64,000 nucleotides of DNA from Polaromonas sp. (GCF_013817205.1 NZ_JACDDD010000007.1:1-64000); one strand, 5' to 3'. Shown: positions 9,106 through 17,889, counted from the first letter of the stretch. The notes: generated from the sequence alone by a model not told the origin. Made by a program: numbers and translations.

Positions 9106-10073
9106 CAGTAACGAATCCTCGGGTCGAGAAACAGGTAACTCACGTCCACCAGCAGGTTGACGCCCACATACAGCAGGCTGAAAAACAGCACTAGGCCCTG
9201 GATCACCGGAAAGTCGCGGTTCAGCACTGCATCAACCGTCAGCGAACCGAGGCCGGGGATTGAGTACACCGTCTCCGTCACCACCACACCGCCGATCAGC
9301 AAAGCCACACCGATGCCGATCACGGTAACGATGGGGACTGCGGCATTGGCCAGGGCATGACGCATTAACACTGCGGATTCGGTCAGCCCCTTGGCACGCG
9401 CGGTGCGGATGTAATCCTCGGTGAGGGCCTCGGACACGCTGGCGCGCGTCACCCGCGCGATCAGCGCGACATAAATCATGGCCAGCGTAACCCAGGGCAG
9501 CACCAGTTGCCTGGCCCAGGTCCAGACACCCCCGCCGTCGCTGCCGAACAGGCGCCGGTACCCCTGCACCGGAAACCAGTCAAGCTGCACGGCAAACACG
9601 TAAATCAGCAGGTAGCCAGTGACAAAGACCGGAATGGAAAACCCGGCGACGGAAAAGCCCGACAGCACCCGGTCCAGCCAGCCGCCCATACGCCAGGCCG
9701 CGATGGTGCCCAGCGGCACCGCCACCAACACCGCCAGCACCAGCGTGCCGGCCGCAAGGCTCAACGTGGGCTCCAGGCGCTGCGCGATAAGCTCGGTCAC
9801 GGGCTTGTTCAGGTAAAAGGAATACCCAAGGTCGCCCTGCAACACACCGCTGAACCAGATCCAGAACTGGACCAGCAGCGGCTTGCTCAGGCCCAGAGTC
9901 TCCCGGATTTTCTCGATGTCTTCGTTGGTCGAGTTGTTGCCGGCAATCACGGCCGCCGGATCCCCCGGCGTGAGCCGCAGGATCAGGAACACCACGACGG
10001 CCACCACCAGCAAAACAGGGATGGTGGCGAGCAGGCGCTGCAGCAGGAATCTCAGCATGGCCGACGGCGCCAA
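9105..10073 (-). CDS. Peptide ABC transporter permease (DppB type)
   Basis: A 322-residue permease starting MLRFLLQRLLATIPVLL after a short leader. This is the standard DppB/OppB first membrane helix, followed by LTPGDPAAVIAG and the EAA loop (YIRTARAKGLTESAVLMRHA). It pairs with the DppC-type permease to form the membrane channel. The annotated ATG (MAPSAM) may be a few codons upstream of the true start at MLRFLL. An R1 repeat lies between it and the binding-protein gene, 31 nt of which separate it from this start. Confidence 0.9.
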   Translation of the reverse strand: MAPSAMLRFLLQRLLATIPVLLVVAVVVFLILRLTPGDPAAVIAGNNSTNEDIEKIRETLGLSKPLLVQFWIWFSGVLQGDLGYSFYLNKPVTELIAQRLEPTLSLAAGTLVLAVLVAVPLGTIAAWRMGGWLDRVLSGFSVAGFSIPVFVTGYLLIYVFAVQLDWFPVQGYRRLFGSDGGGVWTWARQLVLPWVTLAMIYVALIARVTRASVSEALTEDYIRTARAKGLTESAVLMRHALANAAVPIVTVIGIGVALLIGGVVVTETVYSIPGLGSLTVDAVLNRDFPVIQGLVLFFSLLYVGVNLLVDVSYLFLDPRIRY

Positions 10074-10098
10074 GCAACGTGGCGACCACTCTTTTTAA

Positions 10099-10187
10099 GC
10101 AGGGGCCGCGGATCTGGCTTTGCCAGTCCGCAGGCGCAGCGCCCCCTCGGGGGGCAGCGACGACACGTCAGTGCGGAGCGTGGGGGC
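10099..10187 (-). repeat. Dispersed repeat family R1, copy 2 (subtype A)
   Basis: Two hairpins, CTGGCTTTGCCAG and GCCCCCTCGGGGGGC, are followed by GTGGGGGC. The outer GTGGGGGC end lies 1 nt from the stop codon of the binding-protein gene, in the same orientation relative to the gene as copies 3, 4 and 5. It fills most of the 115-bp gap between the binding protein and the permease within an apparently single transcription unit. Confidence 0.85.
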
Positions 10188-10188
10188 A

Positions 10189-11772
10189 CTAGTTCTTTTT
10201 GATGTTCCAGTACACCTGCGCACCGCCGGGCACGAGGCCGGAGATGTTGCTGCGCAGCGCCGCTGGATTGTTGTATTGGCCCAGATGCACATGCGTCGCG
10301 GTTTCAATCGCACGCAACTGCAACTGCTCGGCCAGCTTCTTCTTCTCGACCTCGGTGCTGGCTTGGGCAAACTTGACTTTCAAGTCCTCGATGACCTTGT
10401 CATCCTGCCAACCGAACCAGCCCTTGTCGCCAGTGGCATTGAGCATGGCCATGGTCAGCGGGTTCTGGATGTCACCGGCGGTCCAGGCCGTCATGAAGGC
10501 GTTCCAGCCGCCCTTGTCTGGTGCATCCTTCTTGGCGCGGCGAGCCAGCAGCGTGGACCAGTCCGACTGCTGCATGTCGACCTTGAAGCCAGCCGCTTCG
10601 AGCTGCTGCTTGGCAACCAGCGGCAACTTGGCAATCGAGGCCAGGTCGGTAGGCCGCATCAGCACGATGGGTTCGCCCTTGTAACCGGCCTCGGCCAGCA
10701 TCTGTTTGGCTTTGGCAGGATTGGCCATGCCGGTGTAAATGCCGGTGTTGTCACTGGCGTAGGGCGTGCCGCAGGGAAACATACTCTTGCAGTATTTGTA
10801 CATGCCGGGCGCCCCCACCTGGGTCTTGAGGAAGGCTTCCTGACCCATGGCAACCATGGCCGCCTGGCGGATCTTCACGTTGTCAAACGGCGCATGCAGG
10901 TGGTTGAAGCGGAAGATGTACTGCAGGCCGGCTGGTTGGGCGTCCACGATCTGCACGTCCTTGGCCGCCTTGAGCGAGGCGTACTGCTCAAAAGCCGGCT
11001 GCTCGACGATGTCCACCTCGCCGGCGATCAGTGCATTGAACTGGGTCTGCGGATCACGAATGATGATCCACTCCACGCGGTCCAGGTAAACGTTTTTGCC
11101 GCCTGTGGTGCCATTGGGCACTTCACTGCGCGGCTTGTATTTGTCGTTCTTGACATAAACCAGCTTTTCACCGGGCTTGTATTCCGACGTGACAAACTTG
11201 TAAGGGCCGGAGCCGATGTTTTCCTTGATCTGCTCGCTGCCCGGTGTGGCCGCGATGCGCGCCGGCATGATGAAAGGCACGTTGGAAGAAGGTTTGCCCA
11301 GGGCTTCGAGCATCACCCCGAAAGGCTGGTTGAACTTCAGAATAAAGGTTTTCGCATTGGCCGTTTCGTAACTGGCCAGGCTTTTGGCCATGACCCCGCC
11401 GAAGCTGTCACGGCTGGACCAGCGCTTGAGCGAAGCCACCACATCTTCGCTGGTGACCGGTTTGCCGTCATGAAACTCCAGGCCGTCGCGCAGGGTGAAA
11501 GTCCAGACCGTGTTGTCCTTTGAAGCCGAGTAGGTGTCGACCATCTGCGGCTTGACTTTGCCTTCCAGGTCAGTGCCAAACAGGGTGTCGTAAATCATGT
11601 AGCCGTGGTTGCGCGTCACGAAGGCCGTGGTCCAGACCGGGTCCAGGATGGTGATATTGGAGTGCGGCACCACTTTCAAGGTTTTCGCCTGGGCTTGGGC
11701 AGCGGCAGGCAGCATCAGGGAGGACACCAGCGCAGCAGAAGTGGCCAGGGCAACAAGGGATCGACGTTTCAT
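10189..11772 (-). CDS. Peptide ABC transporter substrate-binding protein (solute-binding family 5)
   Basis: A 527-residue periplasmic binding protein of the DppA/OppA family. It has a signal peptide (MKRRSLVALATSAALVSSLMLPAAAQA) and the family-5 opening LKVVPHSNITILDPVWTT. It delivers a peptide-like ligand to the permease pair encoded downstream. An AAGGA box lies 7 bp upstream of the ATG. It is first in the minus-strand operon binding protein - DppB - DppC - DppDF - M81 peptidase - amidase. Ligand identity cannot be read from sequence. The peptidase and amidase suggest an amide or peptide. Confidence 0.92.
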   Translation of the reverse strand: MKRRSLVALATSAALVSSLMLPAAAQAQAKTLKVVPHSNITILDPVWTTAFVTRNHGYMIYDTLFGTDLEGKVKPQMVDTYSASKDNTVWTFTLRDGLEFHDGKPVTSEDVVASLKRWSSRDSFGGVMAKSLASYETANAKTFILKFNQPFGVMLEALGKPSSNVPFIMPARIAATPGSEQIKENIGSGPYKFVTSEYKPGEKLVYVKNDKYKPRSEVPNGTTGGKNVYLDRVEWIIIRDPQTQFNALIAGEVDIVEQPAFEQYASLKAAKDVQIVDAQPAGLQYIFRFNHLHAPFDNVKIRQAAMVAMGQEAFLKTQVGAPGMYKYCKSMFPCGTPYASDNTGIYTGMANPAKAKQMLAEAGYKGEPIVLMRPTDLASIAKLPLVAKQQLEAAGFKVDMQQSDWSTLLARRAKKDAPDKGGWNAFMTAWTAGDIQNPLTMAMLNATGDKGWFGWQDDKVIEDLKVKFAQASTEVEKKKLAEQLQLRAIETATHVHLGQYNNPAALRSNISGLVPGGAQVYWNIKKN

Positions 11773-11902
11773 GGCAAATTTTCCTTAGAAACAGGGGGTG
11801 GAGCAGTCGGGCAACAATCACACGGACTGTTTACGTAATGTAACCATAGCCGACGTGCAATATTCAAGCCACAGGGAAACACTGGATAAAACGGCACCTG
11901 CC

Positions 11903-12568
11903 TCAGATCACACCCAGCCAGCAGGCCCGCTGAATTGCCGCCATTTTGTTGTCCACCCTGAGCTTGGCCATGGCATTGGCCATGTGGTAGTTGATGGTAC
12001 GTTCGGTGCAACGCAGGCGCTCACCGGTCTGACGCGCGGTCATGCCCTCAAAGGCCAGCGCCAGGCATTCGCTTTCACGCGGGCTCAACGGACTGCTGGC
12101 CGCCGCCATGGTGCGCTTGAACAAAGGCCAGATGTTCAGGGCCGACCAGACCAGCGCCGCAGCCTCGGCGCGGTCATGGAACTGGCGCGGACTGAACATG
12201 AAACATTCAAAGGCGCGGCCGGATGGCAAGGGGAACTCGACCCGCACCACGCTCTGGAATCCGTGGGCCAGCCACAACAGGCGCCAGCGGTCAACGCCGG
12301 CGCCCGAGTTGGCGATGTGCTGCCAGGCCACCAGCGGCGCATCGGACTCCCGCCAGGGCGCCCCAAAATCCCGACTTTCGGCCAGTGAGGCGGCCGGCTC
12401 CTGCAGGCGAGGGGGATGAACCGCCACCACCACCCGGTCCTGGCGCCGACCGAAAGGATCGGGGCCCAGCACAACCACCGCCTCGACCGCATATTCACGC
12501 AAGGCAGAAATCCAGTCTGCCAGCATGCTGTCCAGCGCAACACTGTCAAAGTTGACAGGGGATGGCAT
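11903..12568 (-). CDS. LuxR-type transcriptional regulator beside the CqsA/LqsSR genes
   Basis: A 221-residue regulator with a C-terminal LuxR helix-turn-helix (LSPRESECLALAFEGMTARQ, then RCTERTINYHMANAMAKLRV). The N-terminal region of about 140 residues resembles the alpha-beta-alpha autoinducer-binding fold in its second half (LAHGFQSVVRVEFPLPSG). I cannot confirm the canonical acyl-homoserine-lactone contact residues, and no LuxI gene is present. It is divergent from the sensor kinase. A dyad CTGTCAA-AG-TTGACAG lies inside its first nine codons and recurs upstream of cqsA, suggesting that this protein, or another regulator of the island, binds both sites. It could be an orphan (solo) LuxR. 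Confidence 0.85.
   Translation of the reverse strand: MPSPVNFDSVALDSMLADWISALREYAVEAVVVLGPDPFGRRQDRVVVAVHPPRLQEPAASLAESRDFGAPWRESDAPLVAWQHIANSGAGVDRWRLLWLAHGFQSVVRVEFPLPSGRAFECFMFSPRQFHDRAEAAALVWSALNIWPLFKRTMAAASSPLSPRESECLALAFEGMTARQTGERLRCTERTINYHMANAMAKLRVDNKMAAIQRACWLGVI
12543..12558. promoter_or_regulatory. Candidate operator: 16-bp dyad at the luxR / sensor-kinase region
   Basis: A perfect inverted repeat, CTGTCAA-AG-TTGACAG. It covers codons 4-9 of the luxR gene and lies about 100 bp upstream of the kinase start. On the luxR strand it reads CCCCTGTCAACTTTGACAG, nearly the same as the larger dyad at 16311-16332 in front of cqsA. The 7-bp arms and 2-bp centre are lux-box-like in size. 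It is read directly from the sequence. The regulatory role is inferred. Confidence 0.6.
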
Positions 12569-12658
12569 ATTCGGTTTCTCTCCAGAACTGTGACAATGTG
12601 TCGAGTGATGTTCCCAGACTTATTCATGAACTCCGGAGTACCTGCCAGGATCAAGCGC

Positions 12659-13975
12659 ATGCTTAACGCAGTCTGGCGCTACCCGGGCCTGTCGGGACGC
12701 CTGTCGACCCGGATCAAGGCCGAGCTTCAGGAGCAGATGATGCTTATTTTGCACCCATCGCCCTGGCGCTTGCGTTGGCTGGGACTGTTCACACTGGTCG
12801 GGCACCCGTTGTTCGGGTGGATCTGGGGCCACTGGCTGCCTCAGCCGTATGAGCACCCCGGCCTGCGCACGGTGATGGGCGCCATGGGGCTGCTGCTGAT
12901 CTCCGAGAGCATCGCCAACGACCCGTCGAGCAAACTTTCTGCGCGAGTTTTTTCTCTGGTGTTCTGGATACAGCTGCCGGTTTTTTTCAGCTGGATGTAT
13001 CTTTGCAACAGCGGCAACACGGTCTGGCTCGCCAGCTTTTGCGCGATGGTGCTGATTTATTACCACCTGACCGACTGGCGAGTCGCCACGCTGGGCACCG
13101 TCAGCGGGGTATTGCTTGCCGGGACGCTGTTTCATTTTTTCGGACCATCGGTGCTACCCATGGACGAACAGCAGCAAACCATCAATGCAGTGGTCATCAT
13201 TTTCTGCTGGTCCAGCGCCCTGCTGCTGGGCATCTCGTCGGCCAACCTGCGGCGCGAACACCTGCAATACACGCTCACTACCATGGGGATCATGGCGCAC
13301 GAATTGCGTACGCCGCTGGCCACCATCTCGCTGATCGGGGACGCCGTACGCAACGAGAACCAGAACGCCGGGGAGGCAAATGGGTCCCAGCAACTTGATC
13401 AGCTGGTGGTACGGCTGCATGGCCTGGTGCGCAACATGAACCAGCAAATCGACACGCAGATCGCCAATGCAAGCCTGTTGCGCCTGCCGATGCACAGGGA
13501 GACCGTGACCGCTGCCGCGCTGCTGCGCAACGTCGTCAAGGACTATCCCTACCGCAACTCGCGCGAGCGCGAGAGTGTGACCCTGGTGCTGCGCAAGGAC
13601 TTCTCGTTCGAATCGTCATACCGGCTGTTCGCCCAGGTCATCAACAACCTGCTGAAGAACGCATTCCGTTCGCTGGCAGCCGTCAGCTCGGCACCCAAGC
13701 CCGGCGACCTGCGCATTGAAATGGGGGTGATCAACGGCGCCGGACGCATCGTCATCACCGACCAGGGTGTCGGCATCCCGCCAGAATTGCAAGCCCGCAT
13801 CTTCGAGCCCTTTTTCTCTACCGATCACGGCACCGGTCACGGCCTGGGGCTGGCCTTCTGCCGGCAGGTGGTACAGGGCGCCGGCGGAACCATTCGCGTG
13901 AAGTCCGAACCCGGTCGCGGCGCCATCTTCATCATCGAAATGGCGCCCGTTGACGAGAGCGCATTCCGGCCCTGA
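12659..13975 (+). CDS. lqsS: Alpha-hydroxyketone sensor histidine kinase (CqsS/LqsS type)
   Basis: A 438-residue membrane histidine kinase. The N-terminal sensor resembles the six-helix CqsS/LqsS input domain: WLGLFTLVGHPLFGWIWGHW followed by LPQPYEHPGLR matches, in my recollection, the CqsS segment GFPAYYFIWEYWFPQSYENLGLR. The H box is MAHELRTPLATI, the N box NNLLKNAFRSL and the G boxes DQGVGIPPE and GTGHGLGLAFC. There is no attached receiver domain, unlike Vibrio CqsS but like LqsS. The start at 12659 is chosen for an AGGA box 8 bp upstream; ATGs at 12608 and 12626 lack one. It is 18 bp upstream of the response regulator. Confidence 0.85.
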   Translation: MLNAVWRYPGLSGRLSTRIKAELQEQMMLILHPSPWRLRWLGLFTLVGHPLFGWIWGHWLPQPYEHPGLRTVMGAMGLLLISESIANDPSSKLSARVFSLVFWIQLPVFFSWMYLCNSGNTVWLASFCAMVLIYYHLTDWRVATLGTVSGVLLAGTLFHFFGPSVLPMDEQQQTINAVVIIFCWSSALLLGISSANLRREHLQYTLTTMGIMAHELRTPLATISLIGDAVRNENQNAGEANGSQQLDQLVVRLHGLVRNMNQQIDTQIANASLLRLPMHRETVTAAALLRNVVKDYPYRNSRERESVTLVLRKDFSFESSYRLFAQVINNLLKNAFRSLAAVSSAPKPGDLRIEMGVINGAGRIVITDQGVGIPPELQARIFEPFFSTDHGTGHGLGLAFCRQVVQGAGGTIRVKSEPGRGAIFIIEMAPVDESAFRP

Positions 13976-13993
13976 CTACTATCCAGGCACCCC

Positions 13994-14971
13994 ATGAGTT
14001 TTCCACTGTTTCGCCGCCCCGGTGCCATCGTTTTTCTCGACGATGACCCCGACTATCTTGAGATGCTGGCCATGGTGTTGCCCCGGCAATGGCACATCAA
14101 ACTCTACCTGCGGCCGCAAACCTGCATCCACCAGTTGCAGCAAGAGCCGCCCCTGTGGGAAGCTGATGCCTGGGCGCAGCAGGAAATCATCGACAACTGG
14201 CGCGCTGGCAGCCCGCTGATCCCGCAAATCCTGCAGTACTGGGCAGCCCAGGGGCAGCGCTACGACCTCAGCCAAGTTTGCGTCTTTGACTACGCGATGC
14301 CCGGCATGGACGGGCTGCAAGCCCTGTCCGAACTCACGGACTGGTCCGGTGGCCGCATCCTCCTTACCGGTCAGGCGGACGAGCATGTGGCGGTCAGCGC
14401 TTTCAACCGGGGACTGATTGACCAGTTCATTGCCAAACAGACACCCGACATTTCGCAACACCTGATCTCGGTGGTACAGCGCATGCTGGACCGGCCCCAG
14501 TTGCGGCACTCCCAGACCTGGCGGGCCGCGCTGACACAACCGCAACATGCATTGCTGCAGGTGCCGTCGGTGGCCCGGCAACTGAGCGCGCTGGCAGCCA
14601 ACCACTGGGTAGAACATGTGGTGATCGGGCAGCCTTTCGGCATCCTCGGCATGGAAGCCGGTGGCGGTGTCAGCTGGCTGCAGCTGGAGTCTGCTTCCGG
14701 GCTGGTCGAGCTGGCCGAGCTGGCCGAGTCACAAGGCGTCGATGCCAAAGCGGCGGCCGGCATCCGGGAGGGGCGTCATCTGGTGGACCTGGAACTTCAG
14801 CAGGCGCTGGGGCGCAGCGATGGCCCACGACTGCTGCCGGCGTTTTCCATCGGGCACGAGGGCGCGGTGCTGGCGGCGCTGTTTCCGCTGGACATTCCAG
14901 CCAGTCAGCGCGGCTGGGTTGGCTACAAACACTGGCTCAAAAAAACAGGGCCACGCAAGGTGCAGGATTAG
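13994..14971 (+). CDS. lqsR: LqsR-like response regulator
   Basis: A 325-residue protein with an N-terminal receiver domain. It has an acidic pocket in VFLDDDPDY, phospho-acceptor Asp in VFDYAMPGMDG, Thr in ILLTGQAD and Lys in FIAKQTP. Roughly 55-60 extra residues lie between the acidic pocket and the phospho-Asp strand, an enlarged receiver like that of Legionella LqsR. The C-terminal half has no DNA-binding motif that I recognise. It forms a two-gene unit with the upstream kinase and is convergent with cqsA, with only 8 bp between the stops. It presumably takes phosphate from LqsS. The output is unknown. Confidence 0.78.
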   Translation: MSFPLFRRPGAIVFLDDDPDYLEMLAMVLPRQWHIKLYLRPQTCIHQLQQEPPLWEADAWAQQEIIDNWRAGSPLIPQILQYWAAQGQRYDLSQVCVFDYAMPGMDGLQALSELTDWSGGRILLTGQADEHVAVSAFNRGLIDQFIAKQTPDISQHLISVVQRMLDRPQLRHSQTWRAALTQPQHALLQVPSVARQLSALAANHWVEHVVIGQPFGILGMEAGGGVSWLQLESASGLVELAELAESQGVDAKAAAGIREGRHLVDLELQQALGRSDGPRLLPAFSIGHEGAVLAALFPLDIPASQRGWVGYKHWLKKTGPRKVQD

Positions 14972-14979
14972 GGAAGCGC

Positions 14980-16248
14980 CTAATAGGCGCCCATCGCCTG
15001 GGCCGCGCGCGCACGCCGTGCAATCGGCCAGTCCCACGGTTTGACCAGCGGCGCCACCGCGCGCGCCACGCCTTCCACATGATTGAGTTCGGCCTCGGTC
15101 AGCGCGGCATGCAGGGTCAGCCGCACCATGGCACGATTGCGGCTGGTGGCCGGCGCACAAAATACCGCACCGAAAACGCCTCGTTCCTCCAGGTGGTCGC
15201 GCAGCACCATAGTGTCTGGCTCGGTCCCGGCCTCCAGAGAAATGATCTGCTCCGTCCCCTGGTGGATCGGGTAACCCATGTCAGACAGGCTGCTGCGCAG
15301 CCGCAAGGTGTGGGCCTGCAGGCGCTGGCGTTGTTCGTCGCGTTTTCGGATCACCGCGAGAGTGGCGCCGAGACCGGCGATCTCGTGAGGCAGCAGGCAG
15401 GAACTGAAGATGTTGGGAAAGCTGGAACTCAGGATGTAGTAGCGCAATTCCGCCGGCGCCGTGAAAAAGCCGCCGCGGCCGGCAAAGGCCTTGGCCAGGC
15501 TGGCTGTGATGAAGTGCACCCTGTCGGTCAGCCCGAGCTCCGCGCACAGGCCGGTCCCGCCGGGCCCGTGTGTGCCGAGCGAATGCGACTCGTCCACCAG
15601 CATCATGCAGCCGTGGCGCTCAGCTACTTCCACCATTTCGCGCAAGGGGCACAAGGCGCCGGTGGTGCTGTAAACCGAATCCACCACGACCACGCCCGGG
15701 CCGTGGCGCGACAACATCCGGTCCAGGTGGGCCGGGTCGTTGTGGCGAAACGGATGCGCCGGCGCGCGCGCCGCGTGTGCCCCTTCCCATAGCGACGTGT
15801 GCGCCAGGGTGTCGAGGTATACCGGCGTTTGGGGGTCGGCAATCGCCTGCAGCAAGCCGACGTTGGCCGCATAGCCGGACTGGCACACAAACCCGTCTTC
15901 CTTGCCTACCCACCGGGCGAGATTTTTCTCGAGAGTACGCGCAGGGTGCTCGCCGTGGACAAACACCCCTGACTGGATCACGAAGTCCCTGTCGCACTGC
16001 AAGGCCGTCACCTGCGCACGAACGATGTCCGGGTGACCGGTCAGGCTGAGGTAATCGTTGCCGTCCAGTCGGACGGCATCGGGACCGGCAGCCCGGCCGT
16101 GCAGCACGAACTTGCCGCCCCATTGCCCTTCCCAGCGCGGCTTGAAATCACGCGCGATGCGTTGCTGCAAATGCATGGACAGGACGGGGTTGGCGAGAGA
16201 TTTTGTTACCGGCGGCGCCCGTGGAACCTCAAGAGGGTATGCAAGCAT
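14980..16248 (-). CDS. cqsA: Alpha-hydroxyketone autoinducer synthase (CqsA/LqsA family)
   Basis: A 422-residue PLP enzyme of the alpha-oxoamine synthase family that condenses an acyl-CoA with an amino-acid-derived substrate to make CAI-1 / LAI-1 type alpha-hydroxyketone signals. It matches CqsA rather than KBL or BioF in distinctive blocks: AHTSLWEGAHAARAPAHPF, RHGPGVVVVDSVYSTTGAL and LVDESHSLGTHGPGG. The PLP lysine is in ITASLAKAFAG. The start MLAYPLEV is favoured by an AAGG box 9 bp upstream over the longer MGVLF start. A perfect 22-bp dyad lies about 63 bp upstream. The sensor kinase and LqsR genes next door make a complete signal system. Confidence 0.88.
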   Translation of the reverse strand: MLAYPLEVPRAPPVTKSLANPVLSMHLQQRIARDFKPRWEGQWGGKFVLHGRAAGPDAVRLDGNDYLSLTGHPDIVRAQVTALQCDRDFVIQSGVFVHGEHPARTLEKNLARWVGKEDGFVCQSGYAANVGLLQAIADPQTPVYLDTLAHTSLWEGAHAARAPAHPFRHNDPAHLDRMLSRHGPGVVVVDSVYSTTGALCPLREMVEVAERHGCMMLVDESHSLGTHGPGGTGLCAELGLTDRVHFITASLAKAFAGRGGFFTAPAELRYYILSSSFPNIFSSCLLPHEIAGLGATLAVIRKRDEQRQRLQAHTLRLRSSLSDMGYPIHQGTEQIISLEAGTEPDTMVLRDHLEERGVFGAVFCAPATSRNRAMVRLTLHAALTEAELNHVEGVARAVAPLVKPWDWPIARRARAAQAMGAY

Positions 16249-16310
16249 GGTGGTTACCTTGTGAAAAAGTACCCCCATTGAAGATGAATCCGGTTAAGTT
16301 GGAGCCGCTG

Positions 16311-16332
16311 CCCCTGTCAACATTGACAGGGG
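16311..16332. promoter_or_regulatory. Candidate operator: 22-bp perfect dyad upstream of cqsA
   Basis: CCCCTGTCAA-CA-TTGACAGGGG, with 10-bp arms and a 2-bp centre, lies 63-84 bp before the cqsA start. The inner 16 bp equal the dyad at 12543-12558 except for the 2-bp centre. The right arm holds a TTGACA, identical to a consensus -35 box on either strand, so binding could activate or block transcription. No convincing -10 box was found at the expected distance. Confidence 0.65.
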
Positions 16333-16402
16333 TAAGACTCCGAAAAAGACTCGTTGTGGTGTCGTCCACAAAAATCGAATCCTTTTGTACTAATCGGCAC
16401 GC

Positions 16403-17707
16403 CTACCGACTCCCGCCCGTGAGACTCAGTGCGGCCAGGGCCATGATCTTGGCACTGTCCACCAATTCCTGAATGCCCACGTATTCGTCGGGCTGATGGG
16501 CTAGATCCAGAATGCCGGGGCCATAGGCAATGCAGGCATCGAGCTTTCCGGTGCGCACGATGTGTTTTTGGTCGTACGTGCCGGGGCTGGAAATGTAGCT
16601 GGCCTCACGCCCCAGCACGCGGGCGATGGCACGGGCGGTGGCCAGCACTACTGGTGCGTCCCGTGGCGTGGCCGTCGGCACAAAACTCATGATGTCACGC
16701 ACGCCGTAGTCAAACCCTGGCCGGCTGCGCTTGAGCTCCTCAAGCATGGCGACGATTTCAGCCTTGACGGCCTCAAGGTTCTCCTCGGCAATGAAGCGCC
16801 GGTCCAGCACTGCGCGGCAGGAATGTGCCACCACCGGCGACGGTAGATCGCCGGTCGGCCGGTTCAGCGCGTCCATGGAGAACATCTGTTCGACCTGACC
16901 GCCGTGCAGGCTGTTGATGTTCAGCGTGCTGACCCGCGCGCCGGGCGGCTCCACCGGCTCAGCTGTGTGGCGCTGCAACAGGCGCGGCTGCAATTGGGTT
17001 TCCAGCAGGTGGATGAAGGCACTCATGTGGTTGATGGCGCTGTCCCCCAGGAAAGGCATGGAGCCATGGGCAATGCGACCCCGGGTTTCGACCTCGCCCC
17101 ACCAGACGCCGCGGTGACCGAGGCAGATGCGGTCCACGCCCAGCGGCTCGGGAATGATCACGTGGTGCACGCGCGGCCGGGTGAAATAACCGCGCTCGGC
17201 CAGGTAGCCCACGCCGGCAAAACCACCCGATTCTTCATCGACAGTGCCCGAAATTTCCAGCGCGCCTGCAAACGGTACGCCTTCTTCGAGAATGGCTTCG
17301 CAGGCGATCACGCTGGAAGCCAACCCGCCCTTCATGTCGCAGGTGCCGCGGCCGTAAACCTTGCCGTCCCGGACCTCGCCGCCGAAGGGCTCGGTGGTCC
17401 AGCCGGAGCCGGCTTCGACCACGTCGATGTGGCTGTTGAAGTGCACACACTCCCCGCCGGTCTGGCCTTCGTAGCGCGCGACGACGTTGATGCGAGGGTG
17501 CGAATCGCGGTCGCCCGGCGCGCCGGTAGCGCGTATGTATTCCACCGCAAACCCGCGTTTTGCCAGCCGCTCGCCCAGCAGGCGGGCACAGGCTTCGTAA
17601 GCATCGCCGGGTGGATTGGTCGTGGGGATGCGTACCAGGGCTTGTGTCAACGCGATCACCTCGTCGCGTTTGGATTCGATGCGTTTGAGCAGGCTGTCGT
17701 GGTTCAT
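16403..17707 (-). CDS. M20 family metallohydrolase (ArgE/DapE-type deacylase)
   Basis: A 434-residue zinc amidohydrolase of the M20 family, which includes acetylornithine deacetylase and succinyl-diaminopimelate desuccinylase. Metal-ligand motifs are visible: HFNSHIDVV, GRGTCDMKGG, TVDEESGG with the catalytic Glu pair, and a C-terminal histidine in SPGTYDQKHI. It has no signal peptide. It stands alone on the minus strand, with the cqsA promoter region downstream and an R1 repeat upstream. The exact substrate cannot be set; it is not embedded in an arginine or lysine operon. Confidence 0.85.
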   Translation of the reverse strand: MNHDSLLKRIESKRDEVIALTQALVRIPTTNPPGDAYEACARLLGERLAKRGFAVEYIRATGAPGDRDSHPRINVVARYEGQTGGECVHFNSHIDVVEAGSGWTTEPFGGEVRDGKVYGRGTCDMKGGLASSVIACEAILEEGVPFAGALEISGTVDEESGGFAGVGYLAERGYFTRPRVHHVIIPEPLGVDRICLGHRGVWWGEVETRGRIAHGSMPFLGDSAINHMSAFIHLLETQLQPRLLQRHTAEPVEPPGARVSTLNINSLHGGQVEQMFSMDALNRPTGDLPSPVVAHSCRAVLDRRFIAEENLEAVKAEIVAMLEELKRSRPGFDYGVRDIMSFVPTATPRDAPVVLATARAIARVLGREASYISSPGTYDQKHIVRTGKLDACIAYGPGILDLAHQPDEYVGIQELVDSAKIMALAALSLTGGSR

Positions 17708-17798
17708 GGGGGCAGTTTATGTGAACCGTGCCGCGCTGTCTCTTGGTCCGTTCACTGCAGCAGACGGCGGAACGAGCGCAAACTCCCAGTATTCACCA

Positions 17799-17888
17799 GC
17801 AGGGGCCGCGGATCTGGCTTTGCCAGTCCGCAGGCGCAGCGCCCCCTTGGGGGGCAGAGAGATACACGCAGTGAGCGAACGTGGGGGC
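17799..17888 (-). repeat. Dispersed repeat family R1, copy 3 (subtype A)
   Basis: Nearly identical to copy 2 over the first 60 bp (GGGGCCGCGGATCTGGCTTT, TGCCAGTCCGCAGGCGCAGC), with the hairpin GCCCCCTTGGGGGGC and terminal GTGGGGGC. The end lies 1 nt from the stop codon of the persulfide dioxygenase gene. It occupies half of the 182-bp gap between that gene and the M20 hydrolase. Confidence 0.85.
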
Positions 17889-17889
17889 C

